From: JAFALK01 sp036500605
GTDB lineage: Bacteria > Pseudomonadota > Gammaproteobacteria > Burkholderiales > Burkholderiaceae_C
Assembly: GCA_036500605.1 (NCBI GenBank)
Contig: DASYBU010000021.1
Location: 248,001 to 312,000 of the forward strand
Direction: 5' to 3'
DNA: 64,000 bases
Part shown: in pieces, positions 8,221 to 16,650 of the stretch
Layout of the letters: each line of letters begins with the position of its first letter
Position numbering within the stretch: position 1 is the first letter of the stretch
Translations under genes and position numbers: made by a program
Notes under the pieces: generated by a model
The model's database searches: none
Told to the model about the DNA's origin: nothing
The model's input: the letters and a program-made list of their open reading frames with translations, nothing else

Positions 8221-9309
8221 ATGGCCAAGACACGTGTCGTTGTGGTGGATGACTCGGCGCTGGTGCGCAGCATCCTGACCGAGATCATCAACCGCCAGCC
8301 CGATATGGAATGCATCGGCGCCGCCAGCGACCCGCTCGTGGCACGCGAGATGATCCGCACCCTGAATCCCGATGTGATCACGCTCGACGTGGAAATGCCG
8401 CGCATGGACGGCCTCGATTTCCTCTCGCGCCTGATGCGCCTGCGGCCGATGCCCGTGGTGATGGTCTCGACGTTGACCGAACGCGGTGCCGAGGTCACGC
8501 TGAAGGCGCTCGAACTCGGCGCGATCGACTTCGTCGCCAAGCCCAAGATCGGCGTGGCCGAAGGCATCCGCCAGCTCTCGCAGGACATCACCGACAAGAT
8601 CCGCGTCGCCGCCAAGGCGCGCGTCCATCGTTCGGCCGTGCCCGTGCCGGGTGGCACTGCGGCGCCTGCTGCGGCCAAGCCCGCTTCGCCGATGGCCAAT
8701 ATCGGCCGCATGTCGACCGAGAAGATCATCTTCATCGGTGCCTCCACCGGCGGCACCGAAGCCACCAAGGATGTGCTGATGCAACTGCCGCCGGATTGTC
8801 CGGCCGTCGTCATCACCCAGCACATGCCGCCCGGCTTCACGACCAGCTATGCCAAGCGCCTCGACGGCCTGTGCAAGATCCGCGTCAAGGAAGCGACCGA
8901 TGGCGAACGGATCCTGCCCGGCCACGGCTATATCGCGCCCGGCGGCCTGCACCTGAGCGTCGAGCGCTCGGGCGCCAACTACATCGCCCGCGTGCAAGAG
9001 AGCGAACCCGTCAACCGCCATCGCCCTTCGGTCGAGGTGCTATTCCTCTCGGCGGCCCGCGTGGTCGGCCCCAATGCGCTGGGCGTGATGCTGACCGGCA
9101 TGGGTGCCGATGGCGCCAAGGCGATGAAGGTCATGAAGGACGCCGGCTCCTACAACCTCTGCCAGGACGAGGCGACCTGCGTCGTCTTCGGCATGCCGCG
9201 TGAGGCGATTGCCGCCGGCGCGGCCGACGAGGTGCTGCCGCTGAACCAGATTGCGGGCAAGCTGATCGAGCGTCTTCGCGCCACGAACGGGATGTCGAAT
9301 CGCGTTTGA
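8221..9309 (+). CDS. cheB: Chemotaxis response regulator protein-glutamate methylesterase CheB
   Basis: Removes methyl groups from, and deamidates, chemoreceptors once phosphorylated by CheA. The 362-residue protein has an N-terminal receiver domain with D56 (TLDVEMPRMDG) as phospho-acceptor and a flexible Ala/Pro linker (about 140-160). The methylesterase domain has the triad S175 (GASTGGTEA), H201 (ITQHMPPGF) and D297 (LTGMGADGAK). It ends the cheR-cheD-cheB unit; no cheA, cheW or receptor gene lies within the window. Confidence 0.97.
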   Translation: MAKTRVVVVDDSALVRSILTEIINRQPDMECIGAASDPLVAREMIRTLNPDVITLDVEMPRMDGLDFLSRLMRLRPMPVVMVSTLTERGAEVTLKALELGAIDFVAKPKIGVAEGIRQLSQDITDKIRVAAKARVHRSAVPVPGGTAAPAAAKPASPMANIGRMSTEKIIFIGASTGGTEATKDVLMQLPPDCPAVVITQHMPPGFTTSYAKRLDGLCKIRVKEATDGERILPGHGYIAPGGLHLSVERSGANYIARVQESEPVNRHRPSVEVLFLSAARVVGPNALGVMLTGMGADGAKAMKVMKDAGSYNLCQDEATCVVFGMPREAIAAGAADEVLPLNQIAGKLIERLRATNGMSNRV

Positions 9310-9387
9310 TGGAGAGCGTGCGAACGCGCTGGGGCGGCCCGCATAATCACCGCGGCCGCCGCTGTGTGGGCGGCAAAGGATGAGCCG

Positions 9388-10776
9388 ATGCCCCAAGCCT
9401 CAGAGCAGCTGATTGTTCGCCACGCCGATGTGCTCGTCACGATGGACGAGCGCCGACGCGAGATCGCCGACGGCGCGCTGGTCGCCACCGACGGCGTCAT
9501 CGAATGGGTCGGCCCGACGACGGATCTCCCTCCGCAAGTCCTGGCGAACGCCAGCGGCGCGCGCCAACGAGTGCTCGACATGCAGGGCCATGTCGTGATC
9601 CCCGGCTTGGTGAACACGCACCACCACATGTACCAGAGCCTCACGCGCGCCCTGCCCGGCGCGCAGGACGCCGAGCTCTTCAATTGGCTGGTCTGCCTCT
9701 ACCCCGTCTGGGCCGGGCTCACGCCGGAGATGGTCAAGGTCTCCACGCTGACCGCGATGGCCGAGCTGCTGCTGTCCGGTTGCACGACGAGCAGCGACCA
9801 TCTCTACATCTACCCCAACGGCAGCCGGCTCGATGATTCGATCGAGGCGGCCGCCGATATCGGCATGCGCTTCCATGCCGCGCGCGGCAGCATGAGCGTG
9901 GGCCAGAGCCAGGGCGGCCTGCCGCCCGATCATGTGGTCGAGCAGGAAGAGGCGATCCTGCTCGACACGCGCCGCCTGATCGAGCGCTATCACGATGCCA
10001 GCCGCCACAGCATGCTGCGCGTGGTGGTGGCGCCGTGCTCGCCGTTCTCGGTCTCGCGCGATCTGATGCGCGAATCGGCGCTGCTGGCGCGCAGCTATGG
10101 CGTCTCCCTGCACACGCATCTGGCCGAGAACGACAACGACATCGCCTACTCGCGCGAAAAGTTCGGCGCCACGCCGGCTGAATACGCCGAGAGCCTCGGC
10201 TGGGTTGGCCGCGACGTCTGGCACGCGCATTGCGTGAAGCTCGACAGTGCGGGCATCGGCCTGTTCGCCCGATCCGGCACCGGCGTGGCTCACTGCCCCT
10301 GCTCGAACATGCGGCTCGCCTCGGGCATCGCACCGATACGCGCGATGCGTGATGCGGGTGTGCCCGTCGGCCTCGGCGTGGACGGCAGCGCGTCCAACGA
10401 CGGCGCGCACATGCTGGGCGAAGCGCGCCAGGCTTTGCTGCTGCAACGCGTGGGCTTTGGCCCCGCCGCCATGAGCGCTCGCGAAGCGCTGGAGATCGCC
10501 ACGCTGGGCGGCGCGCGCGTGCTGGGCCGCGACGATATCGGTGCGCTGGCGCCCGGCATGTCCGCCGATCTGGCGGCCTTTGATGTGCGCGGCGTCAGTC
10601 ATGCCGGCGCGGGCCATGATCCGGTCGCTTCGCTGGTGTTCTGCGCGCCGGTCGGTGTGTCGACCTGCGTGGTCAACGGCCGGGTCGTGGTTCACGAAGG
10701 GCGGCTGACGACGCTCGATCTGCCCGTGCACCTTGAGCAGCATCGTGCGATGGCCCTGCAACTGGCGCGTGGCTAG
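9388..10776 (+). CDS. 8-oxoguanine deaminase-like amidohydrolase
   Basis: Metal-dependent hydrolase of the amidohydrolase superfamily, 462 residues from the chosen ATG. The closest family I recognise is 8-oxoguanine deaminase / hydroxyatrazine ethylaminohydrolase. The first metal site is NTHHHMYQSLTR, preceded by GHVVIPGL. LHTHLAEN supplies the next histidine, AHCVKL another and VGLGVDGSASND the catalytic Asp. The C-terminal beta-sandwich closes the urease-like fold (DLAAFDV ... VVNGRVVV). ATG 9388 is preferred over the in-frame 9364 because AAAGGA lies seven bases upstream. The exact substrate is not certain from sequence. Confidence 0.85.
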   Translation: MPQASEQLIVRHADVLVTMDERRREIADGALVATDGVIEWVGPTTDLPPQVLANASGARQRVLDMQGHVVIPGLVNTHHHMYQSLTRALPGAQDAELFNWLVCLYPVWAGLTPEMVKVSTLTAMAELLLSGCTTSSDHLYIYPNGSRLDDSIEAAADIGMRFHAARGSMSVGQSQGGLPPDHVVEQEEAILLDTRRLIERYHDASRHSMLRVVVAPCSPFSVSRDLMRESALLARSYGVSLHTHLAENDNDIAYSREKFGATPAEYAESLGWVGRDVWHAHCVKLDSAGIGLFARSGTGVAHCPCSNMRLASGIAPIRAMRDAGVPVGLGVDGSASNDGAHMLGEARQALLLQRVGFGPAAMSAREALEIATLGGARVLGRDDIGALAPGMSADLAAFDVRGVSHAGAGHDPVASLVFCAPVGVSTCVVNGRVVVHEGRLTTLDLPVHLEQHRAMALQLARG

Positions 10777-11967
10777 CTAGGAGCCGGCGCCCCGCGCGTG
10801 GCGCCTTGCCACCGGTGCGTAGGGCTTGGCCTCCACCCGGCTGCTCAAGGCCGCACGCAGCCGTGGCTGCGGCAGTTGCAAGCTCAGTTGGCTGTTGAGT
10901 GTGAGGATCGGGCTCAAGCGTCGGACTTTCTTCGGTGCATGGTTCTCGGCAATATCGGCGAGCCGATGCTCCAGAAAAGGGTTCAGCAAGCGCTCGCGAA
11001 GATCGACCAGATAGGCCAGCGCCGCGCTCTCCTGGCCGAGAGCCCTGAAGATCGGGATCACGTCCTCGGCCCACATGGCCTCGAGCTCGGCCCGCATCTC
11101 GCCGTGGTTCATGGCCTGCAGCACCGTCATGTGCTTGTCCAGCGCCCGGGCCAGCCACAGCTCGGCCAGATACGTCTGGCCGCCGTGCAGGAGAAAGAGC
11201 TTGAAGCGTTCATGCCTTTCGAGATCATCGGTCAGCACGATGGCCTCGTGCGCACAGGGCAGCAGCAGACCGGGCTTGCGCTCGACGGCCCACAGCGCAT
11301 ACGGTTCGGTCACGGCGCCGACTGGATGCAGAGCCTGCCCCACCATGCGATCCACCACCGAATTGGCCCACACGCAGTGCCGCCACAACCAGCCGACGAA
11401 GCCCCCCGGCAAACGCCATTGCTGGGCCAGGCGCGTCACCGTGTCGCGCAGCGTGTCGCCATTGCGTTCGACGAGCTCGCAAGGGAACAGCGACAGAGGC
11501 GCATGCGGACATTCACGCCAGCGGTGATGCAGCAGCACGACGAGCTTGGCGGGATAGCTGCGCGGCGCGCGCCAGGTTTGGGTGAGCAGGCCGGCCTCGT
11601 CACGTTCATCGAGCCGGAAGCCCCGGTCGCCCGTGTTGGAGACGATCACCCGTACCTCGGAGGCCATCGCATCGAGCAAGCGATGCCAATGCGAATCCGC
11701 ATGCACCGCCGCGCGGATGGCGCCGCAGTTGATGCCGTAATCCAGGGTGTGACCGCGGCGAACGCCGCGGATGTGCACCGGGTAGCCATCGCCGCCGGCC
11801 AATGCCACCACGCGCGCGGTGCTGATGGCGCTGTTGGTGGACTGCACGACGCAGATGCCACCCGCATTCGGGTCGCAGCGGTCAAACGCCTGGGAGACAA
11901 ACAGGTCGACATGCGCCTGCAGGAAACGGCTGGTGCCGAATTGAAGAATGGCTTGAGCAATCACCAA
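10777..11967 (-). CDS. Mannitol dehydrogenase-family oxidoreductase (tagaturonate/fructuronate reductase-like)
   Basis: NAD-dependent polyol/uronate oxidoreductase of 396 residues. The N-terminal nucleotide-binding part begins ILQFGTSRFLQAHVDLF. The VRVIVSNTGDRGF segment corresponds to the conserved IVSNTTE-type motif of UxaB/UxuB relatives. The C-terminal helical catalytic domain contains FKLFLLHGGQTYLAEL and the conserved Lys region ALDKHMTVLQAM. The start is GTG with no strong ribosome-binding site, so it could lie a few codons away. No other uronate-pathway genes are adjacent, so the substrate is open. It converges directly on the deaminase gene, with stops side by side. Confidence 0.75.
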   Translation of the reverse strand: MVIAQAILQFGTSRFLQAHVDLFVSQAFDRCDPNAGGICVVQSTNSAISTARVVALAGGDGYPVHIRGVRRGHTLDYGINCGAIRAAVHADSHWHRLLDAMASEVRVIVSNTGDRGFRLDERDEAGLLTQTWRAPRSYPAKLVVLLHHRWRECPHAPLSLFPCELVERNGDTLRDTVTRLAQQWRLPGGFVGWLWRHCVWANSVVDRMVGQALHPVGAVTEPYALWAVERKPGLLLPCAHEAIVLTDDLERHERFKLFLLHGGQTYLAELWLARALDKHMTVLQAMNHGEMRAELEAMWAEDVIPIFRALGQESAALAYLVDLRERLLNPFLEHRLADIAENHAPKKVRRLSPILTLNSQLSLQLPQPRLRAALSSRVEAKPYAPVARRHARGAGS

Positions 11968-12055
11968 TCCATGATGGCGTGGCCGGGCAAGAGGCCGCCC
12001 TGTGAAAGATCAACTCAGGCGGCTTCCCTCCCGGTGTGAAGCCTGCAACAGGCGC

Positions 12056-13252
12056 CTAGAGAAACAGGGCCTGCAGATCGCTGAGGAAATCAAAGCCCTT
12101 CGCGGTCGCGGCAATGCGCGACGGATCGTCCACCAACAGGCCTTTGGCGCGGCCCTGCTCCATGCCCTTGGCGATGGCCGAAGGCGGCAGCCCCGTGCGC
12201 TCCAGGAACTGCGTGATCGGCACGCCGTCCTTCAGGCGCAAGGCGTTGAGCATGAACTCGAACGGCAGCTCCTTGCGCTGGACTTCGTTCTCGTTCGACA
12301 CCGCCGCGCCCGTCATCGCGTTGCTCATGTAGGCGGCCGGCTCGCGCCAGCGCACCTGGCGCAGCACGCGATGCGGGAACGAGAGCTTGCTGTGCGCGCC
12401 CGCGCCGATGCCGAGGTAATCGCCGAACTGCCAGTAGTTGAGGTTGTGCTCGCAGCGGTGCTGCGGCTTCGCATACGCGGACACCTCATAACGCTCCATC
12501 CCGACGGAGCCCGTGCGCGAGGTGATGAGATCCAGCATCTCGCTGGCCAGATCGGCGTCGGGCAGGTTCTCGGGCGGCCGCGTGGCAAAGCGCGTGTTGG
12601 GCTCGATGGTCAGGTGGTAGACCGACAGATGCGGCGGCGAATAGGCCAAGGCAATCTCAAGCTCGCGATCCAGCTCGGCCAGCGTCTGACCCGGCAGCGC
12701 GTACATCAGGTCGATGTTGAAGGTGTCGAAAGCGCCCGCCGCTTCCTCGATCGCCGCACGGGCCTGTTCACTGTTGTGAACGCGGCCCAGCGCCTGCAGC
12801 TTGGCGTCGTCGAAGCTCTGCACGCCGATCGAAAGACGCGTCACGCCGGCCGTGCGGAAACCCTTGAAGCGCTCGCGCTCGAAGGTGCCGGGATTGGCTT
12901 CGAGCGTGATCTCGCAGGCCGGCTCCAGCGGCAGACGCGCCCGGATGTCGGAGATCAGCTGCGCGATGCTCTCCGGCGGGAACAAGCTCGGCGTACCGCC
13001 GCCGATGAAGATACTGATCACGCGCCGGCCCCAGATCAGCGGCAGCGCCGCTTCCAGATCGGCGCGCAATGCGGCCAGGTACTGCGCGGCGGTTTCGCTG
13101 TCGAGCTCCTTGCCGTTGCGGAACTCATGCGAGTTGAAATCGCAATAAGGGCACTTCTTCAGGCACCACGGCAGATGCACGTAGAGCGAGAGCGGCGGCA
13201 ATGCGGCGAGGCTCAGCGTGCCTGGCCGCATCATGTGGATGACGTCAGCCAT
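12056..13252 (-). CDS. hemW: Radical SAM haem chaperone HemW
   Basis: HemW-type radical SAM protein (398 residues), formerly annotated as oxygen-independent coproporphyrinogen III oxidase and now regarded as a haem chaperone. The [4Fe-4S] motif is CLKKCPYC (C30, C34, C37) after LSLYVHLPW. FIGGGTPSLF follows, and the HemW C-terminal domain ends in TAKGFDFLSDLQALF. It lacks the N-terminal extension of HemN. Gene order rph-rdgB-hemW on one strand is common in Burkholderiales; a palindromic repeat separates it from rdgB. Confidence 0.95.
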   Translation of the reverse strand: MADVIHMMRPGTLSLAALPPLSLYVHLPWCLKKCPYCDFNSHEFRNGKELDSETAAQYLAALRADLEAALPLIWGRRVISIFIGGGTPSLFPPESIAQLISDIRARLPLEPACEITLEANPGTFERERFKGFRTAGVTRLSIGVQSFDDAKLQALGRVHNSEQARAAIEEAAGAFDTFNIDLMYALPGQTLAELDRELEIALAYSPPHLSVYHLTIEPNTRFATRPPENLPDADLASEMLDLITSRTGSVGMERYEVSAYAKPQHRCEHNLNYWQFGDYLGIGAGAHSKLSFPHRVLRQVRWREPAAYMSNAMTGAAVSNENEVQRKELPFEFMLNALRLKDGVPITQFLERTGLPPSAIAKGMEQGRAKGLLVDDPSRIAATAKGFDFLSDLQALFL

Positions 13253-13283
13253 GGCGTCGGGCCGTCCCTGGGAATACAGAGTT

Positions 13284-13384
13284 TCCGGAACGCAGAGGAC
13301 GCAAAGGGACGCAGAGCCCGCAGAGAAGTGGTGGCTCCAAGCTTTGCGATCTCTGCGCTTGCTCTGCGTCCTCTGCGTTCCGGA
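13284..13384. repeat. 101-bp palindromic intergenic element with perfect 20-bp arms
   Basis: The left arm (13284-13303, beginning TCCGGAACGCAGAGGACGCA) is exactly reverse-complementary to the right arm at 13365-13384. The inner part is a looser inverted repeat built from further CGCAGAG / CTCTGCG copies. It lies between the rdgB stop and the hemW start. The size and internal GCAGAG repetition suggest a REP/MITE-like extragenic element, and transcribed it would form a long hairpin that could affect hemW expression. Confidence 0.85.
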
Positions 13385-13398
13385 TATCGTGTTTCACA

Positions 13399-14004
13399 TC
13401 AGCCAAGGTGCCAGGCCTCGCGCATTTGCTTGAGAAGTTCGACGGTGGCAATCGCTCGGTGGCTTTGCGTGTTCTTCTCGCCTGAGCTCAGTTGAGCGAC
13501 GCTCTTGCCCAGCGAGGGAATGAACATCAATGGGTCATAGCCGAAGCCGCCCTCGCCCGTCATCGTGTCAAGAATCTCGCCTTGCCAGCGGCCCATCGCA
13601 ATCAATGGGACGGGATCATCGGCCGAACGCACGGCCACCAAGGCGCAGACAAAACTGCCCGCGCGATCGCTCTTGCCGTGCAACTGCTCCAGCAGCACGC
13701 GGTTGTTGTCCGCGTCGCTCTTGGGCTGTCCGAACAGCGTGGCATAGCGCGCCGACAGCACGCCCGGCGCACCGCTTAATGCATCGACCGCGAGGCCCGA
13801 ATCATCAGCCAGCGCTGGCAAGCCACTGGCTTGCGAGGCATGCCGCGCCTTCGTCAGCGCGTTCTCCACAAACGTGTGAAAAGGCTCTTCGGCTTCAGCA
13901 ATGCCGAGCGAGCCCTGCGTGATCAGCTCAACGCCGAGCGGCGCGAACAGCGTCTGCAGCTCGGCCAGCTTCTTGGCGTTGTTCGACGCGAGAACGAGTT
14001 TCAT
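13399..14004 (-). CDS. rdgB: Non-canonical purine NTP pyrophosphatase RdgB/HAM1
   Basis: House-cleaning enzyme that hydrolyses dITP, ITP and XTP to monophosphates; 201 residues. Family motifs are in order: KLVLASNNAKKLAEL at the N-terminus, ADDSGLAVDAL (about residues 68-78), EGGFGYDPLMF (about 151-161) and SHRAIA near the C-terminus. It lies 6 bp downstream of rph, the usual pairing. Confidence 0.97.
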   Translation of the reverse strand: MKLVLASNNAKKLAELQTLFAPLGVELITQGSLGIAEAEEPFHTFVENALTKARHASQASGLPALADDSGLAVDALSGAPGVLSARYATLFGQPKSDADNNRVLLEQLHGKSDRAGSFVCALVAVRSADDPVPLIAMGRWQGEILDTMTGEGGFGYDPLMFIPSLGKSVAQLSSGEKNTQSHRAIATVELLKQMREAWHLG

Positions 14005-14010
14005 CGTTGC

Positions 14011-14742
14011 TCAGCCGGCCAACGCTGCCTTCTGAGCAGACAGCAATTCGCCAATGCCCTTCTCGGCCAGGTCAAGCAGCGCGTTCATTTCCTTGCGCGT
14101 GAAGGCCGCGCCTTCAGCTGTGCCTTGCAGTTCGACAAAGCCGCCGGCCGCGGTCATGACGACGTTCATGTCGGTATCGCAAGCCGAGTCTTCGATGTAT
14201 TCGAGATCGAGCAAGGGCACGCCTTCGACGATGCCGACCGAGATCGCGGCCACCGCATCCTTGATCGGGCTTTGCGTGATCTTGCCTTGCGCGAGCAGCC
14301 AGGTCACGGCGTCGTGAGCCGCAACGTAGGCGCCGGTGATCGCCGCCGTGCGCGTGCCGCCATCGGCCTGGATCACATCGCAATCAAGCGAGATCGTGCG
14401 TTCGCCGAGCTTGGACAGATCGAACACGCAGCGCAGCGAACGGCCGATCAGGCGCTGGATTTCCTGCGTGCGGCCGCTCTGCTTGCCCTTGGCCGCTTCA
14501 CGGTCGCTGCGCGTGTGCGTGGCGCGCGGCAGCATGCCGTATTCAGCCGTGACCCAGCCTTCGCCCGAACCGCGCTTGTGCGGCGGCACGCGCTCTTCCA
14601 CCGAAGCCGTGCACAGCACCTTCGTGCCGCCGAACTCGATCAGCACGGAGCCCTCGGCATGACGGGTGTAGCGGCGGGTGATCGTCACCGGGCGCAATGC
14701 GTTGATGGCACGGTCTTGCGTGCGCTTGAATTCAGCGGTCAT
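14011..14742 (-). CDS. rph: Ribonuclease PH
   Basis: Phosphorolytic 3'-5' exoribonuclease that trims tRNA 3' ends; 243 residues, full length. It opens with the conserved NALRPVTITRRYTRHAEGSV, followed by EYGMLPRATHTR with the substrate-binding arginine region. GRSLRCVFDL and the phosphate-site DCDVIQADGGTRTAAITGAY complete the signature. It sits 20 bp downstream of the PP2C phosphatase gene, so kinase, phosphatase, rph and rdgB may share a transcript. Confidence 0.97.
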   Translation of the reverse strand: MTAEFKRTQDRAINALRPVTITRRYTRHAEGSVLIEFGGTKVLCTASVEERVPPHKRGSGEGWVTAEYGMLPRATHTRSDREAAKGKQSGRTQEIQRLIGRSLRCVFDLSKLGERTISLDCDVIQADGGTRTAAITGAYVAAHDAVTWLLAQGKITQSPIKDAVAAISVGIVEGVPLLDLEYIEDSACDTDMNVVMTAAGGFVELQGTAEGAAFTRKEMNALLDLAEKGIGELLSAQKAALAG

Positions 14743-14762
14743 GATGAGAAAAATCTTTCTGT

Positions 14763-15656
14763 TTACTTCTTGGCGCGGTGGATGGCGTCGTTGATCTCAC
14801 GCACCTGGCGGTCGATCTCGGCCTCTTCCAGCGATTCAGGCAAATCGCCCGGCGCCTGGATGGTGGACGCGAATCCACTCTCGTCCAGCTCATGGGTGGA
14901 GTCGGCGCTGGGCTCACCCTCGCCTTCCCATTCCACGGCCAGCACGGTCACATTGTCGCAGCGTGGGCCGCCCACGCGCAGCGCATGCTCCACCAGATCG
15001 GGCACGGCCTCGTTCAGCGGCGCAGCGCTCAGGCGCGCCGTGATCTCCTGGTCGCTGACATTGCCCCACAGCCCGTCGGAGCACAGCAGCATGCGGTCGC
15101 CGCGCTCCAGCCGCAGCGGGCCTTGGTTGTCGAGCATGGGCTTGCCGGGGCTGCCCAGGCAGGTGAACAGCACATTGCGGTTGAAGCGCTCGGCACCCGG
15201 CATGCTCTCGGTTCGACCCAGCGCTTCCTGCAATTCAAGATAGGAATGGTCGCGCGTGCGGGCGATCAGCTTACCCTGGCGGACCAGGTACAGGCGCGAG
15301 TCACCGCAATGGATCCAGTACATGCTGTCGCCCTGCATCACGCAGGCCACGGCGGTCGTGCGCGGCGTGTCGGCGAGGCGCTTCTGGCGCGCGTACTGCA
15401 GCAACTGCTGATGCGCGATCAGCACGCCGTCCATCAGATAGCTCGGGGGATCGGCCAATCGCGGCTTGGCTTCGCGCTGGAACAGCGCCGCCATCGTGTG
15501 CAGCGCCATCTGCGAGGCGACCTCGCCTTCCGGGTGGCCGCCCATGCCGTCGGCCAGTGCGAAGAGACCGACGTCCCGCGTGTAGCAGTAGCCCATGCGG
15601 TCCTCGTTCTTCTCACGTCCGCCCTTTCGGCTGACCTGAAAGACGTTGAACCTCAC
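14763..15656 (-). CDS. PP2C-family protein serine/threonine phosphatase
   Basis: Soluble Mn/Mg-dependent phosphatase of 297 residues. The PPM motifs are GRKGGREKNEDRMG-like at the N-terminus (SRKGGREKNEDRMG here), FALADGMGGHPEGEVAS, IHCGDSRLYLVR, MLLCSDGLWGNVSD and GGPRCDNVTVLAVEW. The C-terminal about 50 residues are acidic and outside the core. It overlaps the upstream kinase by 4 bp, so the pair should act on shared substrates, as eukaryote-type kinase/phosphatase couples often do. Confidence 0.93.
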   Translation of the reverse strand: MRFNVFQVSRKGGREKNEDRMGYCYTRDVGLFALADGMGGHPEGEVASQMALHTMAALFQREAKPRLADPPSYLMDGVLIAHQQLLQYARQKRLADTPRTTAVACVMQGDSMYWIHCGDSRLYLVRQGKLIARTRDHSYLELQEALGRTESMPGAERFNRNVLFTCLGSPGKPMLDNQGPLRLERGDRMLLCSDGLWGNVSDQEITARLSAAPLNEAVPDLVEHALRVGGPRCDNVTVLAVEWEGEGEPSADSTHELDESGFASTIQAPGDLPESLEEAEIDRQVREINDAIHRAKK

Positions 15657-16621
15657 GCTTTTGCCCCGGTCTTCAGGTTCTCCAGTTGGAGTTTCAAGCG
15701 TTCAGAAAAACTCAGCTTGGTATAGCGGCGCTCGGTCTCACGAGCGAGTTCCTTTTGCAGCGCGAACACGCTCTGCGGGCGGGCCAGCGGATCAAGCGAC
15801 ATGCACCATTCGGTCACCTCGATGAGGTTGTCCGAATAGACATTGCGCAGGCGCGACAGGCTCAGCGCCAGGCGGTCTTTCTCGATGCGCTGAGGCGCGT
15901 CGTTAGGCGGATAGCCCTGCATGCAGGCGTAGATGCAGGCGCCGATCGCGTAGATGTCGGTCCAGGGGCCTAACGATCCATCGCGGCGGTACATCTCGGG
16001 CGCGGCAAAGCCGGGCGTGTACATCGGGCGGATGAAGTTGCCTTCCTTGGACAGCACTTCGCGCGCCGCGCCGAAATCCAGCAGCACGGCCTTGTTGTCG
16101 TTGGTGATGAAGATGTTGGCGGGCTTGATGTCCAGGTGCAGCATCTTGTGCTGGTGGACGATGCGCAAGCCGCGCAGGATTTCGTCGAACAGGCTGCGGA
16201 TGGTCGACTCGCGGAAGACCTTGTCGCGTTTCAGGTCGCGCGCGGTGACGATGAAGTCCTGCAAGGTGTCGCCTTGCAGATAGTTCATCACCATGTAGAC
16301 GGTTTCGTTCTCGCGCAGGAAGTTCAGCACCGAGACCACGCTCGGGTGCGAGATCTGCGCCAGCGAACGGCCTTCTTCGAAGAAGCTCTTGAGGCCCAGG
16401 CGATAGAGCGGTTGCTTCTCCGGCTTGACGCGCGGCATCAGCTCGCCGGGCGAGCGCTCGGCAAGGCTGGAGGGCAGATATTCCTTCAGCGCGACCAGGT
16501 GATGCTCGGGGTCTTCAGCCAGATAGACCACGCCGAAACCGCCCGCCGCCAGCCGCTTGATGATCTGATAGCCCCCAACCACAGTGCCGGGTGGCAAAGG
16601 TGCTGGTTTTGGCTTTGACAT
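15653..16621 (-). CDS. Eukaryote-type serine/threonine protein kinase
   Basis: Hanks-type kinase of 322 residues consisting almost only of the kinase domain. The glycine-rich loop is LAAGGFGVVY (24-33) and the ATP-binding lysine K46 is in VALKEYLP. The catalytic loop reads LHLDIKPANIF, so Leu replaces the usual Arg of HRD; the metal motif is LLDFGAA. No membrane segment or extracellular sensor follows, so it is cytoplasmic. The HLD variant suggests activity may not depend on activation-loop phosphorylation (non-RD kinase; inference). Confidence 0.93.
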   Translation of the reverse strand: MSKPKPAPLPPGTVVGGYQIIKRLAAGGFGVVYLAEDPEHHLVALKEYLPSSLAERSPGELMPRVKPEKQPLYRLGLKSFFEEGRSLAQISHPSVVSVLNFLRENETVYMVMNYLQGDTLQDFIVTARDLKRDKVFRESTIRSLFDEILRGLRIVHQHKMLHLDIKPANIFITNDNKAVLLDFGAAREVLSKEGNFIRPMYTPGFAAPEMYRRDGSLGPWTDIYAIGACIYACMQGYPPNDAPQRIEKDRLALSLSRLRNVYSDNLIEVTEWCMSLDPLARPQSVFALQKELARETERRYTKLSFSERLKLQLENLKTGAKA

Positions 16622-16650
16622 AATCGCGCTTTACTTATCCCTGTTGCGTG

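Noticed and set aside
10798..12039. 413-codon plus-strand frame opposite the mannitol-dehydrogenase-family gene
   Set aside because: The minus-strand protein carries recognisable family motifs; the plus frame does not.
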